DNA of 64,000 bases from positions 1 through 64,000 of the forward strand of contig NZ_JAUYVM010000025.1 in assembly GCF_030689305.1 (NCBI RefSeq), read 5' to 3'. How positions within the stretch are numbered: position 1 is the stretch's first letter; the number at the start of each line of letters is the position of its first letter. Origin of the DNA: Vibrio penaeicida. Its GTDB lineage: Bacteria; Pseudomonadota; Gammaproteobacteria; Enterobacterales; Vibrionaceae. Below, one piece after another: positions 45,423 to 54,482 of this stretch. Below the pieces are notes generated by a model. That model searched no databases and had not been told where the DNA came from. It saw only the letters and a list, made by a program, of their open reading frames with translations. The translations under genes were made by a program, and so were the position numbers.

Positions 45423-46259
45423 GTGTTAGTCGAAAAATGGTTACAAATTGATGGGGATAGCCTGTATTGCTTATCCACGCAAAAGGTAGAATCTCAAAAA
45501 ACACTCGTCCTTATTCATGGTTTAGGTGAGTCTCATCAATGCTTCGCTGATGCCATTGATTGGCTGCCCAATTACAACCTAATCATGTTTGACATGTGTG
45601 GCTATGGCTATTCACCTGCTTCTTGCTCTTCCCATTCCACGGAAACGCAAGCAAAACGTATTCTAAAAGCGTTAGATCAAATGGGCATTGATAAATGCTA
45701 CCTACTCGGGCATTCATGGGGAGGCGACATTTCCACGCTGGTCTGCCAGTTTGATACGAATCGTATCGTTGAGGGGTTCATTAATGCCGAAGGCGGGCTT
45801 CATGAAGAGAGCATCATTCTTTCTCAAATCATTGCGGAACAGTATTCGGGATTAACAAAAGCGGAATTCTCTGAGTGGGTGAAAGGTGAAGGGTTCGCAA
45901 AACGGTTTACCCTTAAATGGCATCATGGTGCTGGGGTTAAGTATTTGTCCTCGCTTAGGCGTTGTGACCCATTAGTGTTGGGAGAAACGGCGAGTGAGAT
46001 CTATGCTCAACATGATACTCAGGATAGCCGTGGTGTTGTAAGTTGGGGGCAAATATTCGAAAACCTATCAATACCCACTACTTATTTTTGGGGAACCCAG
46101 AGCCTAGAGGGGTGCGAGCGAGCCCTTAACTTTATACAAACCTTAAACAATGTTTCGTTTAAAGGCGCGAATCACTGGGTGCAAAATGATCCATCGCTTT
46201 TCTACGCCGAGGTCGAAAAGTTCATTGTGAGCGCATCAAAGAAAAACCAAGAACTATAG
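45423..46259 (+). CDS. Alpha/beta hydrolase
   Basis: The 278-residue cytoplasmic protein has the oxyanion loop LVLIHGLGES, the nucleophile elbow GHSWGGD (Ser about residue 98) and a C-terminal His in GANHWVQ. An acid residue is likely in the FWGTQSLEG region. It resembles general esterases/epoxide hydrolase-like enzymes; no substrate can be named. The GTG start at 45423 lies 11 bases after AAGGGAG. Monocistronic. Confidence 0.8.
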   Translation: MLVEKWLQIDGDSLYCLSTQKVESQKTLVLIHGLGESHQCFADAIDWLPNYNLIMFDMCGYGYSPASCSSHSTETQAKRILKALDQMGIDKCYLLGHSWGGDISTLVCQFDTNRIVEGFINAEGGLHEESIILSQIIAEQYSGLTKAEFSEWVKGEGFAKRFTLKWHHGAGVKYLSSLRRCDPLVLGETASEIYAQHDTQDSRGVVSWGQIFENLSIPTTYFWGTQSLEGCERALNFIQTLNNVSFKGANHWVQNDPSLFYAEVEKFIVSASKKNQEL

Positions 46260-46426
46260 ATTAGAAACTATACCCACGGCATTTTCTTTGCTGAAGGTCT
46301 CGGAAATTATGTTAATTATCAATTACATGTTTGGGTGAGTGTCTGATTGCAGTTCTTTTATAAAACTTTGAAGATCGCGTATAAGTAGCACAGGATGGTT
46401 GTCGGTTGTTCAACAAGGATAATACG

Positions 46427-47488
46427 ATGACTATCAATAAGTTAACTATGATGGCTTGCGTTGGGCTTTTGTCGGCACCTGCTATGGCAAGCACTCAACT
46501 CGATTACGAAATCGCGAATTGGAAGGGGTTCCAAGACGCAGCGGTGGTACTGGCATTCGACGACTACTCGCCAGGTCAGAAAGTCATTGCGATTCCTCAG
46601 CTTATGGAACGTGATATGGCCGCGACGATATTTGTCACCACATCAACGGCGGAATGGCTAGGATGGGAGCCTATCGTTCAGGGCCACAATGCTGGCATTG
46701 AAATGGCTAACCATACGGTACTTCACCACGATTTTAACGATGATTACACCGACTGGCAGGGCATAACGCACCCGCCAGTTACTCCAGATCGTTACGATGA
46801 TGAAGTGAAGTTCGCCTCAGACCGAATTGAAGCGAACACGGGTAAGCGCCCAACAACATTTGCGTATCCATTTGGTAGCTACAATAGCGATATTGCTAAA
46901 TATCTTCACGACACAGGCTTCATTGCAGCGCGAGCATGGGATCCGGCTAAATATGTGGTGATGCCTTACGACTTTGCTACATGGGAAGGGGCGTATTACT
47001 ACCTTCGTTCAACCAATGCTTACATTCTTCAAGACTTGGAAAAATTTGAATTTGTCTTGGATTTTGCATTGGAGTCAGGCGGTTTATATATCCTAACTTG
47101 GCACAGTATCGTAGGACCAGATGGCGGCGCCGACTGGAGTGATTTGGTTCCGCAAGATGTGTTTGAAAACCAGCTGGATATTGTGAAATCCAAAGACGAT
47201 GCTTGGGTCACCACGTTCGAAAAAGCAGTGAAATATCACAAGCAAAAAGCGGTTGCGACTGTCGATTTAGTCAGCGTAGATGAAAAAGCCATGACGCTAA
47301 ACTTAACCGATACCCTAGCCGATGAAGTCTACGACGAGCCGCTGACACTGAAAGTGAAAGTGCCAGCACAATTTGGTGTTAAGAAGGTGGAGCAAGCAGG
47401 GCAAGCTCTTGCGTTCAAATGGGATGATCAATCCATTATCTTCGATGCAACACCAGACCGTGGTGAGATAGTTATTCATAATTGGTGA
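46427..47488 (+). CDS. Exported polysaccharide deacetylase
   Basis: The 353-residue protein has a signal peptide (about 21 residues, PAMAS) and the NodB domain: VVLAFDDYSPG (FDD motif), EMANHTVLHHDF (the His-x-x-x-His pair), FAYPFGSYN and YILTWHSIVG. The usual TFDDGP reads AFDDYSP. A C-terminal beta-rich domain of about 75 residues (VDEKAMTLNLTDTL...) may bind carbohydrate. It should act on a periplasmic or extracellular N-acetylated glycan. It is distinct from the cytoplasmic NodB-like gene of the NRPS cluster and is followed by a strong terminator. Confidence 0.82.
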   Translation: MTINKLTMMACVGLLSAPAMASTQLDYEIANWKGFQDAAVVLAFDDYSPGQKVIAIPQLMERDMAATIFVTTSTAEWLGWEPIVQGHNAGIEMANHTVLHHDFNDDYTDWQGITHPPVTPDRYDDEVKFASDRIEANTGKRPTTFAYPFGSYNSDIAKYLHDTGFIAARAWDPAKYVVMPYDFATWEGAYYYLRSTNAYILQDLEKFEFVLDFALESGGLYILTWHSIVGPDGGADWSDLVPQDVFENQLDIVKSKDDAWVTTFEKAVKYHKQKAVATVDLVSVDEKAMTLNLTDTLADEVYDEPLTLKVKVPAQFGVKKVEQAGQALAFKWDDQSIIFDATPDRGEIVIHNW

Positions 47489-47578
47489 TTTTGATTTGAG
47501 TATATGGCTTGGTCTTAATGGATCTAGCCTGCTTATCTATCGAGTTCGATGGGCTTAAATAATGCTATAAAGCGTATG

Positions 47579-47613
47579 AAAAATCCGATAAACACTGTTT
47601 ATCGGATTTTTTT
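47579..47613. terminator. Strong bidirectional terminator
   Basis: AAAAATCCGATAAAC and GTTTATCGGATTTTTTT pair over 15 bases with a 3-base loop. It separates the convergent exported deacetylase and the anhydrofructose-like unit and has a T/A run on either side. Confidence 0.9.
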
Positions 47614-47657
47614 GTAATTAACCTCAGCTATGAATGACAAAACAATAAAGGGGGAGC

Positions 47658-48377
47658 TTACCTTCTAGGATGTAATTCTGTTACCAACCAAATGCAGTCG
47701 GTGTCTGAATAGTATTGATGCCAAGGGTAGTCATACCTTTGCTCTATGGGGTCACTAATGACGCAGAACAATTCGTGCGTATTCCCTTGCGCTAAAACGA
47801 TGTCCTCATACAGCGACTCTTTTCGTTCATCTTTGAATTTTTGCATCCTTCCTACACCGACAATCTGAGTGTGATATTCAATAAAATCATCGGTTTCATG
47901 GTTGTGAATGGCGCAGTCGGTACGTGATGGTGCGTACCAAAGGTTGACCTTAATATCGCAAACAGGAAGAGGGCTCTGATCGAACGTAGCAATGTCTGGC
48001 TGAATAACATTCCCAACGGTTGTAATGGGTGAGCGCCAAAGTGGTACACCATTTAAGCCCTCACCAAAAATGTCACTAGCAAGCTGCCAGCCATCTTGAA
48101 GGACCACATTACCAAGGTTTTCTTGAGTCACGACGTTTACAAGCAATACCTGCTTAGCCGAAACAATGGTCGTGTCTTGTGAAACCAATGATTTACGAGG
48201 GGCTAAACGAGTCACTGGGTCGCCCGATATGACAATGTCCTCATCACTTACGTTGATGACAATAGTGCGTTCGCCAATGGGGTAAAGTTCGGCAGCTTCG
48301 ATATAGGCGCCAGTGATATGTTTGCATCCAAAATCAACGTCTGTTTTACGCGCGCATTGCTCATTATGATATTTCAT
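47658..48377 (-). CDS. Cupin-like protein, candidate anhydrofructose-pathway enzyme
   Basis: The 239-residue protein has no signal peptide. A cupin metal site is suggested in the C-terminal half: CAIHNHETDDFIEYH gives the H-x-H-x(n)-E pattern, and a second His cluster lies in YPWHQYYSDTD. The N-terminal half (YIEAAELYPIGERTIVINV) looks like a second, degenerate cupin. It lies 14 bases downstream of an FG-GAP propeller gene and two genes after a glucan-lyase-like GH31. Fungal aldos-2-ulose dehydratase/isomerase contains a propeller followed by two cupins, so this gene could be the cupin half of a split homologue. That relation is inference; no family is certain. Confidence 0.5.
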   Translation of the reverse strand: MKYHNEQCARKTDVDFGCKHITGAYIEAAELYPIGERTIVINVSDEDIVISGDPVTRLAPRKSLVSQDTTIVSAKQVLLVNVVTQENLGNVVLQDGWQLASDIFGEGLNGVPLWRSPITTVGNVIQPDIATFDQSPLPVCDIKVNLWYAPSRTDCAIHNHETDDFIEYHTQIVGVGRMQKFKDERKESLYEDIVLAQGNTHELFCVISDPIEQRYDYPWHQYYSDTDCIWLVTELHPRR

Positions 48378-48391
48378 AGGAATAATCTCTG

Positions 48392-49798
48392 TTACTTGTT
48401 GGAATCGATAATGTTTAAATGGATGTAGAGCTGAGGCTCGTCTTCTTCATAGTAAAAGCGGACTTTGTATCCAATGGTGGCGATGTCTTTTTTTCCATCT
48501 TGGTTAAAATCAGCCAGCGTTGCGCGAGCAGTCGATTTCTCAAACACTCTGACGACATCGAATGAGTTGCTTTCTAGATCGTTGACCTTTCCGTAAATGA
48601 GCCCTGCGGGTGGACGTAAGAAAACACCAATAAATTCGTCGGTTCCATCTTGGTCGAAGTCATGAGTCAGCATGTAGTGCCCTGTCCCAAAACCTTGGGA
48701 ATCCACTTCACCAAATTGCCCAATGACATTTCGCTGCCAAGCCCCGTCTTTTTTTACGTATGTGGCGAGTTTGGTGCCATGGAAAGGTTCGATTGCTGCA
48801 ATAAATTTATGTGGGTTACCGTTCACTTTTCCTGGAGCTGGCGTATTGGTTCCGGTAAACCAATTCACGGTTTTGGGTTCATTTGTTACGGGGTTAATGT
48901 ACGGCGATAGATCCGTTTCCCCTTTGCTCACAGGCTCGATGTGCCATTTCTCATCTCTACCAAAATAGAGCCAATTAATCCCTTCTTGGCTACCCACTAA
49001 TAGAACATCAAAATCGCTTAGGGCGTCATTTTTCCCTACCCAAGCATCATGAATGACATGGAAATAGCTATCCATAATGACGGTTTTATCCCAAGGCTCT
49101 ACTTGTTTGGGGTTACTTGGAACTGTATGAATGGCAAGGGGAATTGCAGCGTGAACATTGTGTTGTTTTCCGGTGACGGGCATGGCAATGATTTGGGTCG
49201 TGGTGTCTTGCGTAAATTTGCCAACCACAATTCGGTGCATCGCCGTGTGATTACCAATAAGGTGTTTCACCCATGGCTTATCTTGCTCTATACCTTTCAT
49301 TCTTGGGTTTTCTAACCAAAAGTACGCTCCGCCACCGTTTAACGGTTCATTAACGTCCTTGCCATATTCGTTGCTCATCAAAATATCAATGTCTCCATCA
49401 CCATCGATATCGACTTTGTTCAACGCAACAGGTGTATCGAGATCCGCGATAACTCTGTGCTTCCACGATTGGTCGCCTTGATCAATCTCGATTCCAGGGT
49501 TTTCAAATAAGTATATTTTTGACTTCAGCGGGTATGAATAGACATTGTCATCAATCAATACCTTTGAGTAAGCACCGAGCCCAAACGTCACGATGTCGGG
49601 ATAGCCATCGCCAGTAAAATCGGCGGATTCAATCATATAGCCATCTTCAAACGTAAAGTCTTTACTGACTAATACCGATTGAAAGTACTCGTCACTGACT
49701 GGCACTTCTGGCTCTGTTTCTGCTGCGGCATTGCTTACAATTGCCGACCCCGAAATGGCGAGCAATCCGACGGCAACAATACGGAAAGTTTTAATCAT
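48392..49798 (-). CDS. Exported FG-GAP beta-propeller protein, candidate dehydratase half
   Basis: The 468-residue protein has a signal peptide (to about residue 26, NAAAE) and repeated FG-GAP/VCBS calcium loops: DFTGDGYPD, DIDGDGDID, DFDQDGTDE and DFNQDGKKD, consistent with a seven-bladed propeller. Histidines are concentrated at loop ends (HTAMHR, VIHDAWVG, IEPFHG, GHYMLTHD), as for a metal in the central channel. Fungal 1,5-anhydrofructose/aldos-2-ulose dehydratase has such a propeller. ATG 49798 is chosen because the signal peptide starts there and AAGGA precedes it. It lies between the GH31 and the cupin-like gene, same strand. Confidence 0.65.
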   Translation of the reverse strand: MIKTFRIVAVGLLAISGSAIVSNAAAETEPEVPVSDEYFQSVLVSKDFTFEDGYMIESADFTGDGYPDIVTFGLGAYSKVLIDDNVYSYPLKSKIYLFENPGIEIDQGDQSWKHRVIADLDTPVALNKVDIDGDGDIDILMSNEYGKDVNEPLNGGGAYFWLENPRMKGIEQDKPWVKHLIGNHTAMHRIVVGKFTQDTTTQIIAMPVTGKQHNVHAAIPLAIHTVPSNPKQVEPWDKTVIMDSYFHVIHDAWVGKNDALSDFDVLLVGSQEGINWLYFGRDEKWHIEPVSKGETDLSPYINPVTNEPKTVNWFTGTNTPAPGKVNGNPHKFIAAIEPFHGTKLATYVKKDGAWQRNVIGQFGEVDSQGFGTGHYMLTHDFDQDGTDEFIGVFLRPPAGLIYGKVNDLESNSFDVVRVFEKSTARATLADFNQDGKKDIATIGYKVRFYYEEDEPQLYIHLNIIDSNK

Positions 49799-49933
49799 GG
49801 TTTTTCCTTGATTCAAGTTGGGCATTAATCCCAGCGCTAAATTTGTTGAGTTTCTTTTTGAAATGAGCCACCCAAACAAAAGGTTTTGCTTGGGTGGCGA
49901 TAGCATTGCTTTTTCTGTTATGGGAAACAGCGG

Positions 49934-52900
49934 TTACTTATACGTGACCTGCAATGTGTAGTTAGGCGCATCTGCTAGGCTGTAAGCATCTTGGTGAACA
50001 TCACCTGCCACAGGCGTAAGCGTTTGAAGTGATTGATCAAAGAACACTTTCACAAACGATGTACGAATGCTGTGGTTGTAGTACCAAGCGTTTGATTGGC
50101 TGTTTGCAAGCGCTTCTGCGTTTGCTTCATCTGATCCAACGTTGATAAATTCAATGTGTTCATCAACGGAAGGTGAGATGTTCGCAGACACCAATTTGAT
50201 GGAAGATAGTGGCTCGGTTGGGAAGTCCGGATCATCTTGAATAGCGACGTAGTAGTGATCTTCCAGTGGAGCATAGTTGTTGTGCAACCATGCTAGGCTG
50301 ATGTCACGCTGCTTATCGTTGACAAAATGATGGTGGATACGTGTTTTTCTGAACTCACTGTTGGCCAACGGATCCGCACCTTGCTCGACCAGACCTTTCG
50401 GAGCGGACGAACGGCTTTCCCCATCATCATTAAACATGATGTATTCCGTTTCTTTACCCGGATAGATGTTTAACGTCACCGGGTTCATCTGGTGGCTTTT
50501 GTTCAGTTCGCCAACATATTGCTCAAGCTCAATGGTTGGTAGAATAGCCCCTTCGCGAACGTAGATAGGCACAACGAAAGGTACTTTGTCTGGCGAAGCA
50601 CTGATTTGAGCGTTGTAACCGATGATCTCGGTTCCGCCTTCAACGGCTGCCGACAACGGCTGAGTATTGTTTTTGAATGAATACCAACGGCTGCCACTCG
50701 GTACGTAGATATCGCGATAGCCATTCGAACCTGTGTTTTCCTTTTTAAGGACCGGTGCAATTAACAAGCTATCCCCAACCATGAATTCGTTGTTGAGATA
50801 TCCCGCTTTATCGTTGTATAGCGCGTTGTCATGCCCATCGGACACGATAAGGGGTTTCACAATGGGTAAGCCGTCCAGTGTATTCTTGAACAAACCATCG
50901 TAGAACACCTGCATCAAGCGGTAACGCAATTGAACGTAGTACTGCGATATGGGCAGTACAGCTTCATAAAGGTATTTTTCGCTTGGGCTAACCTGATCGA
51001 TAACGTCTTGGAATTTGTACGGTTCTTGGAATTTCTTAGTGCCTTTACGCGAGTAATGGTTTCTAAACCAAGGTAGGAATGCACCTGCGCCAATCCAGCG
51101 GCTGAACAATTCTGGGTCCGCCCACTCTTGTGCGGTGCCGTTTGCAGGCTCAAACCCACCAATGTCCTGACCAGACATACTTTGACCCGCCATGCCCAAT
51201 GCGAGAACCTGCGAAATATTGATTTGCAGGAAGTCCCATTCAGACGCGTTATCTCCAGTCCAAAGCGCTGCAAAACGGTGCATGCCTGTAAACCCACCAC
51301 GACCAACGATAAAGTTACGCTTGTTGGCACGTCTGGCTTCGATGGTCAGAGATTGCTCAAGAATGGCTTGGACTTCAGCTTCGTACTGCTTGAGCGACTT
51401 AGGAAGTGCGAGCTTAGCTTTGGATGAAGAAAGCACTTTATACAGCTGGTGGCTTGCATCAATAAGTTCTAGCTTCTTATCTTTCACAAGCGCGTTAATG
51501 ATGTTTTGCGATTCCTCTACAGTTATCCCGCTTTCGCCAACCGTGGTAAAGCTATACGGGTTGATCAGCCATAGCGTGTTCAAACCATGGTACGTCGCTT
51601 TGTGCAGGTTGTATGAGTACAAGTTTCTGATCGATGCAGCTGGGGCTCGGTCGCCTTTCGCCAGTCTTTGCTTAGCTTTGCTGGATTCGCCTTCGTATTT
51701 CTTCAACGAGTTATCGGAGACGAGCTGCTCGAAAGGCAACGAACGGCTGTCGCCCGTAATTTTGTCTGGAATACGCCAGTAATCATCAGCGCATGGTGCA
51801 TAGATGTATGTGTTTTCTTGTTCACTTGGGTCAGGGATTGCTGGCGTGGTCATGTCTTGCCAAACCATCTCTAATCCACGGGAGTAGAGTAGGCGGTACT
51901 GTTGTCCCCACCACTGGCGTACTTCTTTACGTGCAAAATCTGGGTAGTGACCAAATGTTCCTCGCTCACCACCGTAGTAAACACCGCCTTGATAGAAAAT
52001 TTCGCTTGCTTCAGAGTTTGAGCTTCCGCCGTTGATTTGGTCGGCAGAGATAAACAGCCCGTTTTTGGCGCCACTTTCAAAGGTTTTGTAGTCGAAGTTG
52101 ACGTAACTGACGACTGGAGTAATGTTTGTACTGCATTTGATGCCGCGACCAGCAAGGGTATCAAATGTATCAGCAGGGAAGGAATCTTCGTTCATGGTAA
52201 ACGTACAATGGTTAAATTGAACATCGACGTCGACGTGTAACCCATCAAGTGGAATGCTGTTCCCACGATAGCCATTGGTCACATCTTCAAGGTCGCCCTT
52301 GTTCATATAGCCATAACATCCTTGTTGGTTACCCAAGCTGTGGCGAGGTTTTAAACGCGTTTTACCTACAAAATTATAATACTGTTTCAGTACATCTTGT
52401 GTATCTTCACCAAGGTAGAAGTAGTAGTCGAGATCGCCGTAAATACTACCAAACAGATATTCTCTGTTGTAATTGTAGCTACCCAAATCAAAGAATGTTT
52501 CTGATAAATTATCGACAAATATTCCGTAAACGACTTTTTTGTCATCATAGCGGTTTGTTTCAAGGAAAAACGGATTGGAATCGTATAATGGTTCTCGTAT
52601 ATCTTTTGGTCCATTATTATATATTTGTCTATAACGCATATTATCAAAATTAAAATACGTTAGCCTACTTCCGTTTCTAATGAGGTTTTCGCCTCCCTTT
52701 TCACCGAACCCAATATATTTCGCCTTTTCTGGCATTTCCTTCGCTTGAATAATTGAGTATTCTAATTTCTCGCCAAGATCATCTGAGTATTTTACTCTCT
52801 TGCGGTAGTAAATAGAGTTGAATGCATCTTGGTGTGCCAGAATATAATCGCTGCCATCAAACTTATAGACCGAAAGCTGATATGGATTTTTCTTGATAAC

Positions 52901-53401
52901 CAGTTTCATGGTTGCGATGTTTGTTGCAGAATCTTTAGCGAACACCGTAAAATCTATGCCTGTCTCTTCAATCTCTAAAGCAGGTGAAGAAAAACTGCTG
53001 CACAGTTGTTGCTCACTATCCATAACGATGGATCGGGAGTTTGCTTTAGGGTAAAACTCGGCGTTTTCTGCGAGTGGGTGGAACCTTAACCTGAATACCG
53101 TCGGGGTTGGGAAGCTAATCAGAATGGCACAAGGAGTGCTTTCATCGGTTTCAAACTTAAGCTCGATGCTGTTGTCCGTTGGCTGGTTACAGCCTAAAAC
53201 GAAGCCGAGTGTAGACCAATCTCGATAGGTTTGAATCTGCCCATCATCTTCAAAGAACTCTTCAACGGTTTTAAATTCAAACTTATCGGAAGGTTCATAC
53301 TTACCTTCAAATTTTGACAGATTATCCGTGTTAACCGATAACGATTTATTATCTTCTTTATTTTTTATAAATAGATCGTTCTCATCTACTTTTTTATTCA
53401 T
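49934..53401 (-). CDS. GH31 enzyme, alpha-1,4-glucan lyase-like
   Basis: A 1155-residue cytoplasmic protein (no signal peptide). GH31 landmarks: LHVDVDVQ, HYPDFARKEVRQWWG, the nucleophile segment MVWQDMTTPAI with Asp516, RNFIVGRGGF, the acid/base segment LWTGDNASEW with Asp717, and LPWFRNHY. Ordinary alpha-glucosidases have W-x-D-M-N-E at the nucleophile; WQDMT-x-P is the form in algal and fungal alpha-1,4-glucan lyases, which split alpha-glucans to 1,5-anhydro-D-fructose without water. The spacing between Asp516 and Asp717 is about 90 residues longer than in the algal lyases owing to a Lys/Glu-rich insertion. Transferase or hydrolase activity remains possible. ATG 53401 is preferred over TTG 53413. 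Confidence 0.75.
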   Translation of the reverse strand: MNKKVDENDLFIKNKEDNKSLSVNTDNLSKFEGKYEPSDKFEFKTVEEFFEDDGQIQTYRDWSTLGFVLGCNQPTDNSIELKFETDESTPCAILISFPTPTVFRLRFHPLAENAEFYPKANSRSIVMDSEQQLCSSFSSPALEIEETGIDFTVFAKDSATNIATMKLVIKKNPYQLSVYKFDGSDYILAHQDAFNSIYYRKRVKYSDDLGEKLEYSIIQAKEMPEKAKYIGFGEKGGENLIRNGSRLTYFNFDNMRYRQIYNNGPKDIREPLYDSNPFFLETNRYDDKKVVYGIFVDNLSETFFDLGSYNYNREYLFGSIYGDLDYYFYLGEDTQDVLKQYYNFVGKTRLKPRHSLGNQQGCYGYMNKGDLEDVTNGYRGNSIPLDGLHVDVDVQFNHCTFTMNEDSFPADTFDTLAGRGIKCSTNITPVVSYVNFDYKTFESGAKNGLFISADQINGGSSNSEASEIFYQGGVYYGGERGTFGHYPDFARKEVRQWWGQQYRLLYSRGLEMVWQDMTTPAIPDPSEQENTYIYAPCADDYWRIPDKITGDSRSLPFEQLVSDNSLKKYEGESSKAKQRLAKGDRAPAASIRNLYSYNLHKATYHGLNTLWLINPYSFTTVGESGITVEESQNIINALVKDKKLELIDASHQLYKVLSSSKAKLALPKSLKQYEAEVQAILEQSLTIEARRANKRNFIVGRGGFTGMHRFAALWTGDNASEWDFLQINISQVLALGMAGQSMSGQDIGGFEPANGTAQEWADPELFSRWIGAGAFLPWFRNHYSRKGTKKFQEPYKFQDVIDQVSPSEKYLYEAVLPISQYYVQLRYRLMQVFYDGLFKNTLDGLPIVKPLIVSDGHDNALYNDKAGYLNNEFMVGDSLLIAPVLKKENTGSNGYRDIYVPSGSRWYSFKNNTQPLSAAVEGGTEIIGYNAQISASPDKVPFVVPIYVREGAILPTIELEQYVGELNKSHQMNPVTLNIYPGKETEYIMFNDDGESRSSAPKGLVEQGADPLANSEFRKTRIHHHFVNDKQRDISLAWLHNNYAPLEDHYYVAIQDDPDFPTEPLSSIKLVSANISPSVDEHIEFINVGSDEANAEALANSQSNAWYYNHSIRTSFVKVFFDQSLQTLTPVAGDVHQDAYSLADAPNYTLQVTYK

Positions 53402-53651
53402 ATTTAATTCCAACTTAACGAGTTTATAGTTTGTATCGCAAATATTATCTTTGACTATAATTAGATTTATATACAGGTGAAGATATTTGCTGGAATAAGA
53501 GTAGTAGACTTTTTTACAGTGGGGATATTATTTTAATAAAAGTTTTTGCTATTTAATATTAGTATTTCTTTTCTATTTTTTATTTGAAATTAATATTCGA
53601 TTATGTTTTGGGATTAAAATACAAGTTTATAATTAATGTAATTTGATTGAA
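53402..53651. promoter_or_regulatory. AT-rich promoter region of the GH31 unit
   Basis: 250 very AT-rich bases between the GH31 start and the end of the HAD gene upstream on the same strand. The GH31 unit therefore seems to have its own promoter. TTGGAA before 53401 is a weak ribosome site. No operator palindrome was recognised. Confidence 0.4.
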
Positions 53652-54338
53652 TTAAGACAATAAAAGCTGTACTTCTTTTAAGTTTCTTGCATGTTCGAAT
53701 AGTAAAGAGTTGTGAGGCGCAGGGTGATAGCCTGATAACCAAATGGCTTTCATTCCGGCATTTATTGAACCTTGTACATCGTTTACCGGATGATCACCAA
53801 CGTAAATGCATTCGCGCGTAGAGTAGCCAGCACTTCTCGCTGACTCTATAAAAATTCGGCTATCCGGTTTCTTATAGCCGGTCTTTTCAGAGCTTATTAT
53901 TTGAGAAAAATGGTGTGAAAATGACGTAGCGTGTGCTGTGCGTTGACGGCTCCATTCTTCTCCATTTGAAATTATACCTAAGTGGAGGCCTTTTTCCTTG
54001 AGTGTGGAAATCAGTTCATGTGCATGGTTCATTTCAACGGCACATTCAGGAATGTTGTCTTTCCAAAACTGCTCGATTTCAATGGGAAGAGGAGGGGAGT
54101 GCCAGTTCAGTTGCTTGGGGAGTTCATAGGCAATGGCGGTGTAGATCCGTTTGTATGGAGAGTCCGGTTTCAGGTAGCCACCATTATCCAGTGTTTTAAT
54201 CAATGAAGATATTTTATCTTTATCACTCTCAACTAATTGCTCAGAAAAATGGTCATAGAACTTCAGAGCAAAGCGATCGATACTCGCATTTCGATCAACG
54301 AGGGTGTTGTCTAAATCAAAGTAAACCGCTTTAATCAT
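53652..54338 (-). CDS. HAD-superfamily hydrolase
   Basis: The 228-residue protein has HAD motif I YFDLDNTLVD (nucleophile Asp near residue 8), motif II GIISNGEE, motif III Lys in KTGYKKPDSRIF and motif IV YVGDHPVNDVQG. It is a subfamily IA phosphatase with an alpha-helical cap, acting on small phosphorylated metabolites. The substrate is unknown; closeness to the sugar locus would suit a sugar phosphate, but the gene appears to be its own unit. Cytoplasmic. Confidence 0.85.
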   Translation of the reverse strand: MIKAVYFDLDNTLVDRNASIDRFALKFYDHFSEQLVESDKDKISSLIKTLDNGGYLKPDSPYKRIYTAIAYELPKQLNWHSPPLPIEIEQFWKDNIPECAVEMNHAHELISTLKEKGLHLGIISNGEEWSRQRTAHATSFSHHFSQIISSEKTGYKKPDSRIFIESARSAGYSTRECIYVGDHPVNDVQGSINAGMKAIWLSGYHPAPHNSLLFEHARNLKEVQLLLS

Positions 54339-54482
54339 TTCTTATCTACGCCTCTCTGAGCCTTCGCTTTTTCAGCAAAGCGATGCAATCTAACCATTTG
54401 AAATCAATAATGTAAATATGATTGTTTGGCATAGGCTGAGAATACATTTCTGAATGGCTAAAAAACACCCCAAAGTCAGTGT

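Noticed and set aside
51192..51782. 196-codon plus-strand frame inside the GH31 gene
   Set aside because: Antisense shadow of a well-supported GH31 coding region; no start context and no domain.
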